A stretch of 64,000 nucleotides of DNA. It comes from JAMQPK01 sp035937795 (GTDB taxonomy: Bacteria; Acidobacteriota; Vicinamibacteria; Vicinamibacterales; JAMQPK01). Each line of letters opens with the position of its first letter. Within the stretch, counting starts at the first letter, position 1. Shown here in pieces: positions 58,664 through 64,000 of this stretch. A model generated the notes under the pieces. It had not been told where the DNA came from, searched no databases, and was given only the letters and a program-made list of their open reading frames with translations. The translations under genes and the position numbers were made by a program. The stretch is from assembly GCA_035937795.1 (NCBI GenBank), contig DASZHO010000007.1:5202-69201 (forward strand), written 5' to 3'.

Positions 58664-59365
58664 ATGAAATCCGCCGCCCAGACCCGTACTATCCTGCGCA
58701 AGCTTCAGCGCCAGCATCCAAACGCGAACACCGAGCTCGATTTCGCAAACCCTTATCAGCTGCTCGTCGCGACGATTCTGTCCGCCCAGTCGACCGATGC
58801 CGGCGTGAATCGGGTGACGCCGGAGCTGTTCAAGCGCTATCCCGACGCACGCGCGCTGGCGCGCGCGTCAAACGAAGAGCTGGAACCGCAGATTCGCGCC
58901 ACCGGCTTTTTCCGGTCGAAAGCGCGCTCGTTGCTTGGTATGGCCGCGGCGCTCGTGGAAAAGCACGGCGGTGACGTGCCCGCGACCATGGAAGCGCTGG
59001 TGGAATTGCCCGGCGTCGGGCGCAAAACCGCAAACGTGGTCCTGGGTCACGCGCTCGGCGTACCCGGGTTGCCCGTCGATCGTCACGTGTTGCGGGTGAG
59101 CAATCGGATCGGCATCGCGGCTTCCGATGATCCGGTTGCGGTGGAAGAAGAGCTGGGCAAGGCGCTGCCGGAAGACGAGTGGACGCTCGACTCCGATACG
59201 CTGATTCTGCACGGCCGTCGAATCTGCAAGCCGAAGCCCCTCTGCGATCGCTGCAGCGTGCGCGCCGAGTGCGAGTACTACCGGCGCATCGTGGTGAAAC
59301 CGCCCGCGCAGGGCCGGAAGAGGCGCCGCAAAGGCAAACACGAGCGCGGCAACAAGAGCAGATGA
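58664..59365 (+). CDS. nth: Endonuclease III
   Basis: 233 aa. Helix-hairpin-helix LPGVGRKT (115-122) with the catalytic Lys121, catalytic Asp139 in PVDRHVLRVSNR and the 4Fe-4S site Cys188-x5-Cys194-x2-Cys197-x5-Cys203. The first spacing is five residues, not the usual six. It removes oxidised pyrimidines. The tail is basic (RKRRRKGKHERGNK). It follows DUF3467 and overlaps rsmA by 4 bp. Confidence 0.95.
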   Translation: MKSAAQTRTILRKLQRQHPNANTELDFANPYQLLVATILSAQSTDAGVNRVTPELFKRYPDARALARASNEELEPQIRATGFFRSKARSLLGMAAALVEKHGGDVPATMEALVELPGVGRKTANVVLGHALGVPGLPVDRHVLRVSNRIGIAASDDPVAVEEELGKALPEDEWTLDSDTLILHGRRICKPKPLCDRCSVRAECEYYRRIVVKPPAQGRKRRRKGKHERGNKSR

Positions 59366-60171
59366 CCGCCCGGCGCAAGCGCTTCGGACAACACTTTCTC
59401 GAACCGGTCTGGGCCGACAAGGTGCTGAAGGCTATCGACCCGGGCCCGGACGATGTCTTTCTGGAAATCGGCCCCGGTGCGGGCGCCCTTACCCTGAAGC
59501 TTGCGTCGCAGGTGGCGCAGCTGACCGCGGTGGAAATCGATCGCGATTTGATCGCCGGGTTGAAACCCCGTCTTCCATCAAATGCTTCGCTGATCGAAGG
59601 CGACATTCTCGAAGTGGATTTGCGCGCGATTACGGCCCCGCGCTCCCCCCTCGCCCGCGACGGCGTTCGCATCGCGGGCAATCTGCCCTTCAACGTATCG
59701 TCGCCGATTCTCTTTCGCCTGCTGGAGCTGCAGTCCCGGCGCCCCGTGAAAGACGCAACGCTAATGCTGCAGCGCGAAGTCGCCGATCGGATTGTTGCCA
59801 GGCCCGGCTCTGCGGAGTACGGCGTGTTGAGCGTGCTCGTCCAGTGGAAGGCATCCGTCACGAGGCTCCTCATCCTTCCGCCGGGCGCGTTTCGGCCACC
59901 GCCGGCCGTCACCTCCGCGCTGATTCGCCTCGCGTTCCGCCCGCCGGAGATCGCGGTGCTCGATCCGGCGTCATTCGAACGGCTCGTGCGCAGCGTCTTC
60001 ACCCAGCGGCGCAAGACCTTGAACAACGCGCTGGCGTCCTTCGCAAAGGACACGCCGCTCTCGGCACCCGAGGCGCTCAAGCGCGCCAGGATCGATCCGA
60101 CCCGGCGACCGCAGACCCTGCAGCTTGTTGAAATAGCTAGACTTGCCGACATTTTCACTTCGGGCGCCTAG
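59362..60171 (+). CDS. rsmA: 16S rRNA (adenine(1518)-N6/adenine(1519)-N6)-dimethyltransferase
   Basis: 269 aa from the ATG at 59362 overlapping nth (ATGA). RRKRFGQHFLEPVW starts the protein, EIGPGAGALTLKLA is the SAM site and IAGNLPFNVSSPIL is the N(L/I)PF/Y catalytic motif. It dimethylates two adenines in the 3' helix of 16S rRNA. The earlier frame from 59179 is antisense to nth. Confidence 0.95.
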   Translation: MTARRKRFGQHFLEPVWADKVLKAIDPGPDDVFLEIGPGAGALTLKLASQVAQLTAVEIDRDLIAGLKPRLPSNASLIEGDILEVDLRAITAPRSPLARDGVRIAGNLPFNVSSPILFRLLELQSRRPVKDATLMLQREVADRIVARPGSAEYGVLSVLVQWKASVTRLLILPPGAFRPPPAVTSALIRLAFRPPEIAVLDPASFERLVRSVFTQRRKTLNNALASFAKDTPLSAPEALKRARIDPTRRPQTLQLVEIARLADIFTSGA

Positions 60172-60323
60172 CCCTTTGTGCTATTCTTCTGGCCTCTCCT
60201 ATCAGGCAGCGCCCAGCAGCCTGGATCGTGCGACGCGACCGCGCGTCCGTTACTCCGGAGCCGTGACAGATTGCCCGCCAGGGCGTCTTGTCTCGGAGGT
60301 GTCTCCGGCCGACCAGGAGCTCG

Positions 60324-61988
60324 ATGATCAATCTGGATGTGGTGCCGCTCGGCGGTCTGGGCGAATTCGGCATGAATCTGATGGCCGTGTCGTCGGAGGA
60401 CACGACGATCGTGATCGACGCCGGAGTGATGTTTGCCGGGCCCGAGCTGCCCGGGGTCGATCTTCTCATTCCGGATCTCACCTACCTGCAGCAGTTGCCC
60501 AAGCGCCCGGCCGCGCTGTTGCTGACGCACGGCCATGAAGACCACATCGGCGCGGTCCCGTACGTGTGGCCGCACATCGACGGACCGGTGTACGGCACGC
60601 CCCTCACGCTGGCGCTGGTGCGGCCCAAGCTCGAAGAACACGGCATCAATCCCGGCGAGCGGCTGGTGGCGGTCCAGCCGCGCCAGCGCGTGCGCATCGG
60701 CGAATGCGAAGCGGAATTTCTGCGCGTCACCCACAGCATCCCCGACTGCGTGGCCATCGCCCTGCATACGCCCGCAGGCACGATCATCCACACCGGCGAT
60801 TTCAAGATCGACCAGACGCCGATCGACGGGCAGCACCTCGACGTACATCGCTTCGCCGAGCTTGGCGGCGCGGGCGTGCTTGCGCTGTTTGCCGACAGCA
60901 CGAACATCGATCGAAAGGGCTTCACCGGGTCGGAGCGCGACGTCCTTGAAGCGTTCGAAGAGATCTTTACCAGCGCCACCGGGAAGATCATCGTCGCCGC
61001 GTTTGCCTCGAGCGTGTATCGGATGCAGATCCTCGTCAATCTCGCCGAGCAGTTCGGGCGCAAGGTGGCATTCGTCGGCCGCGGCATGATCGAGACCTCG
61101 CAGACCGCCCAGCGGCTGGGGTATTTGCGATTACCGCCCGGCAGGGCGATCCGCGACTCGGAAGTCATGAACCTGCCGCCCTCCGACGTGCTGTGCCTCG
61201 CGACCGGGTCGCAGGGAGAGCCCTTGTCGGCGATGTCGAGGATGGCCATCAACGATCACCGCTCGGTCAAGGTGAGTGCGGAAGACACCGTGGTGTTTTC
61301 CGCGCGGGCCATTCCTGGAAACGAAAAGGCGATCGGCGAGGTTTACAACCATCTCGCCCGGCGCGGCGCGGAGGTGATCTACGAGGGTCTCAAGCATGTG
61401 CATGTCTCGGGGCACGGCAGCGAAGAAGAGCTCAAGCTGATGCTCTCACTCGTGCGGCCGCGCCACTTCGTGCCGATTCACGGCGAGTACCGCCAGCTGT
61501 CGCAACACGCGCGCATCGCCGAGCGCGTCACCGCCGGCATCGAACCACCGGTGAAGGTGATGCTGGCAGAGAACGGCGACGTGATTCGCTTCGACGAGAC
61601 GGGCGGACGTATCGCCGGGAAGGCGCCCGCCGGCCGCACGCTGATCGATTCCACCGGCTCGGGCGAAGTGGTCGACGAAGTGCTGCGCGATCGCCGCCAC
61701 CTGTCGGAAGACGGTCTGCTGGTACCGGTGGTGGCCATCAACAAGCAGACCGGCGAAATCGAAGGCGAGCCGGATCTGGTGAGCCGCGGCCTGGCGCAGG
61801 ACGCCGGCAGCGCCGACATGTTGCGCGAAGGCGTCCGGCTGCTCAGCGAAGTGATTCACGGCGCCAGCGTGGAAGAGCGCACCGACCAGGGATTGATCAA
61901 GGAGAAAATCCGCGTGGAATTGAGACGATTCTTCCGCAAGCGTTCCGGCCGGAGGCCGCTCGTGGTGCCGGTCATCATGGAGGTATGA
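60324..61988 (+). CDS. rnj: Ribonuclease J
   Basis: 554 aa from the ATG at 60324, preceded by CAGGAGC. Metallo-beta-lactamase site HGHEDHIGA (69-77), beta-CASP motifs GDFKIDQTP, FADSTNIDR, VAFASSVYRMQ, and the C-terminal SRGLAQDAGSADMLREGVR. It processes and degrades RNA from the 5' end. A longer frame from 60288 is less likely. The stop overlaps the ftsK ATG (ATGA). Confidence 0.94.
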   Translation: MINLDVVPLGGLGEFGMNLMAVSSEDTTIVIDAGVMFAGPELPGVDLLIPDLTYLQQLPKRPAALLLTHGHEDHIGAVPYVWPHIDGPVYGTPLTLALVRPKLEEHGINPGERLVAVQPRQRVRIGECEAEFLRVTHSIPDCVAIALHTPAGTIIHTGDFKIDQTPIDGQHLDVHRFAELGGAGVLALFADSTNIDRKGFTGSERDVLEAFEEIFTSATGKIIVAAFASSVYRMQILVNLAEQFGRKVAFVGRGMIETSQTAQRLGYLRLPPGRAIRDSEVMNLPPSDVLCLATGSQGEPLSAMSRMAINDHRSVKVSAEDTVVFSARAIPGNEKAIGEVYNHLARRGAEVIYEGLKHVHVSGHGSEEELKLMLSLVRPRHFVPIHGEYRQLSQHARIAERVTAGIEPPVKVMLAENGDVIRFDETGGRIAGKAPAGRTLIDSTGSGEVVDEVLRDRRHLSEDGLLVPVVAINKQTGEIEGEPDLVSRGLAQDAGSADMLREGVRLLSEVIHGASVEERTDQGLIKEKIRVELRRFFRKRSGRRPLVVPVIMEV

Positions 61989-64000
61989 GCGTGAAGGCAG
62001 GCTCGACCCTTTCGCGGCGGGTGAGCGAATTCTTCGGCGTGGCGCTGTTTGCCGCGGCGCTCATCTGGCTGATCTCGCTGGCCACGTACGAGCCGGCCGA
62101 TCCCGTGTGGTTCTTCAGCGCGGGGTCCGGCGCCGCCCCGGCCAATTTTGCCGGCCGCGTCGGGGCCTTCACGGCCGAACTGTCGTTTCAGTTGTTTGGC
62201 TATGCGTCGTATCTCATCCCGGGCGTGCTGGTCATCATCGGCTGGCATTACTTCTGGTGCCGCGCGCTCGATGCCGCCTACACCAAAATCATCGGCGTGC
62301 TGGTGATGTTCGGCTGCCTCAGCTCGCTGCTCAGCCTTGCCTTCGGGAACGTCGAGGTGTCTGGCAAACCGTTCCGGGCGGGTGGCTACATGGGCGAATG
62401 GCTCGCCTCGATGATGGCGGACTACCTGAACCGCACCGGCTCCATCATCGTTATTCTCACGCTGCTGTTCCTGGCCATCATCCTGTCCACCCAGTTCTCG
62501 CTGGGCCGCATGTTCTCGTCGGTCACCGCGGTGCTCCGGACGGGCACCTCGCGTCTGGCTGGCGCCGTTCGCGGCTGGCTCGAGGAGCGCCGCAGGTCCC
62601 GGCAGCGGCGCGCCGTGCTGGCGAAGCAGGCCAAGAAAGCCGCGCAGCCTCTTGACGCGCCGGCGGCGGCCGCCAGAAAGCCGTCGCCGCCGAACGACGA
62701 GGCGCCTCAACGTCCGATCCTGCCCGACCCGCGGGGGGTTGATGATCGACGGCCGCCCGTGATGGCCAAGCGCCCCCAGACAGAGGCGCCCATGCTCCCC
62801 CTGCCCGAGCCCGAACCCCGGCAGCCCCGGCGCGGCGGCGCGTTTGCCCTGCCACCGCTGGCGCTGCTCGATGCGCCCAAGATCGAGCGGAAAATCGACG
62901 AACGGGAGCTGATGGAAGGCGCGCGGCTGCTCGAGGAAAAGTGCCGCGAGTTCGCGGTGGAGGGCGCGGTGGCCCAGATTCATCCGGGCCCCGTCGTCAC
63001 GACCTTCGAATTCAAGCCGGACGCCGGGGTGAAATACGGCAAGATCACGAGCCTCGCGGACGATCTGTGCCTTGCCATGCAGGCCGAGTCGGTGCTGATC
63101 GATCGCATTCCCGGCAAATCCACGGTCGGCATCCAGATTCCGAACCAGAACCGCGAACAGATCTCCCTGCGCGAGCTGCTGCAGTCGGAGATGTATCAGC
63201 GATCGGCGTCAAAGCTCACGCTTGCGCTCGGCAAGACGATTCACGGCGAGCCCTACGTCACCGATCTGGCGACCATGCCGCATTTGCTGATCGCGGGATC
63301 GACCGGCACCGGGAAATCGGTCGCGCTCAATTCAATGCTGTCGAGCATCCTCTTCCGGGCATCTCCCGACGAGGTGCGGCTCATCATGATCGACCCCAAG
63401 CGGCTCGAGCTCGGGATGTACGAAGACATCCCGCATCTCTTGACTCCGGTGGTCGTCGATCCGAAGCAGGCTGCCAACGCGCTTCGCTGGGCGACCAAGG
63501 AGATGGAAGAGCGCTACAAGCGGCTGGCCGCCGAAGGGGTGCGCAACATCGAGCAGTTCAACCGCAACATCGTCAACAGCGAGAAAGAGCGGCCGGCCGG
63601 CGACGGCGGAGAGCCGCGCCTGCCGCTCCCCTATATCGTGGTGGTCATCGACGAGCTCGCCGACCTGATGATGGTCGCCAGAAACGAAGTCGAAGAATCG
63701 ATCGCGCGGCTGGCGCAGATGGCGCGCGCCGTCGGTATTCATCTGCTGCTGGCGACGCAGCGCCCGTCGGTCGACGTCATCACCGGGCTCATCAAGGCGA
63801 ACCTTCCGTCACGCATCTCGTTCCGGGTGTCGTCGAAAACCGATTCGCGCACCATTCTCGACGCCAACGGCGCGGAACAGCTGCTGGGCAAAGGCGACAT
63901 GCTGTTCCTGCCGCCGGCCTCGTCGCGCGTGATTCGCCTGCACGGTCCGTACATCTCCGAGCAGGAGAGCGCGCGTCTGGCGAGCTTCCTGCGCAAGCAA
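61985..64000 (+). CDS. ftsK: DNA translocase FtsK, N-terminal part (partial, cut by window)
   Basis: 672 residues in the window; the C-terminus is outside it. Four membrane helices in the first 185 residues, then a Pro/Arg-rich linker (about 210-300) and the motor: alpha domain (IHPGPVVTTFEFKPDAG), Walker A GSTGTGKS (~438) and Walker B IVVVIDELADLMM (~550). The gamma domain is not reached. It pumps DNA at the septum during chromosome segregation. The ATG overlaps the RNase J stop by 4 bp. Confidence 0.95.
   Translation, partial: MSVKAGSTLSRRVSEFFGVALFAAALIWLISLATYEPADPVWFFSAGSGAAPANFAGRVGAFTAELSFQLFGYASYLIPGVLVIIGWHYFWCRALDAAYTKIIGVLVMFGCLSSLLSLAFGNVEVSGKPFRAGGYMGEWLASMMADYLNRTGSIIVILTLLFLAIILSTQFSLGRMFSSVTAVLRTGTSRLAGAVRGWLEERRRSRQRRAVLAKQAKKAAQPLDAPAAAARKPSPPNDEAPQRPILPDPRGVDDRRPPVMAKRPQTEAPMLPLPEPEPRQPRRGGAFALPPLALLDAPKIERKIDERELMEGARLLEEKCREFAVEGAVAQIHPGPVVTTFEFKPDAGVKYGKITSLADDLCLAMQAESVLIDRIPGKSTVGIQIPNQNREQISLRELLQSEMYQRSASKLTLALGKTIHGEPYVTDLATMPHLLIAGSTGTGKSVALNSMLSSILFRASPDEVRLIMIDPKRLELGMYEDIPHLLTPVVVDPKQAANALRWATKEMEERYKRLAAEGVRNIEQFNRNIVNSEKERPAGDGGEPRLPLPYIVVVIDELADLMMVARNEVEESIARLAQMARAVGIHLLLATQRPSVDVITGLIKANLPSRISFRVSSKTDSRTILDANGAEQLLGKGDMLFLPPASSRVIRLHGPYISEQESARLASFLRKQ

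Overview
The window is a GC-rich, gene-dense bacterial chromosome segment. The gene set is that of a Gram-negative heterotroph: outer-membrane beta-barrel, cytochrome c maturation system I, a cyclic beta-1,2-glucan synthase, and many sigma/anti-sigma genes. The mix of families and the fused ccm genes suggest Acidobacteriota, perhaps Vicinamibacteria. That placement is inference from gene content; no 16S gene is present.

Layout. 1-5.6 kb: a HYR-domain lipoprotein (cut by the window edge), an outer-membrane barrel, a polyprenyl-phosphate glycosyltransferase, a DedA/VTT protein, a GT-C glycosyltransferase, an inositol-phosphatase and an RsbW-like kinase. 5.65-8.2 kb: aroA, aroK and a metallophosphoesterase. 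8.2-16.3 kb (minus): maf followed by a ccm cluster ccmE, ccmF-ccmH fusion, a CcmI-like/zinc-ribbon fusion, ccmA, ccmB, ccmC, ccmD and a small membrane protein. 16.3-20.6 kb: DUF721, thiolase, a DUF457 membrane protein, recA, a PAP2 phosphatase and an orphan Flp pilin behind a sigma-54-like promoter. 20.5-28.0 kb: an ECF42-type sigma factor with its YCII/DGPF partner, an FAD monooxygenase, an esterase, a secreted protein with one CxxCH motif and a second GT-C protein. 28.2-29.1 kb: a small region bounded by an intact tRNA-Phe gene and a 45-bp copy of its 3' end, which looks like the scar of an integrated element. 29.5-40.6 kb: a 2825-aa cyclic glucan synthase, a phospholipase-D-family protein, an S4 protein and TerC. 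40.7-46.3 kb: dnaJ-clpB-ftsH. 46.3-55.7 kb (minus): CDGSH protein, rho with a collagen-like N-terminus, CoA-binding protein, glcD, aspC, coaD, rsmD, recG and exported proteins. 55.1-56.8 kb: sigma/anti-sigma/CpxP-like trio. 57.0 kb to the end: MEDS protein, lexA, DUF3467, nth, rsmA, RNase J and the start of ftsK.

Three patterns cut across the genes. (1) Short tandem repeats, mostly of 7-bp period (GGCTCAA-like or AAAGTTA-like), sit in many gene junctions and often run through stop codons, adding repeat-coded C-terminal tails. (2) Three divergent gene pairs have start codons only 26-29 bp apart, with one symmetric -10 element in the gap and no Shine-Dalgarno, which predicts bidirectional, (near-)leaderless transcription. 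(3) The CcmE is the rare Cys (CxxxY) type although a CcmH-like domain is present, fused to CcmF. No CRISPR array, rRNA operon or complete insertion sequence was seen, and no clear new defence or biosynthetic system was found.
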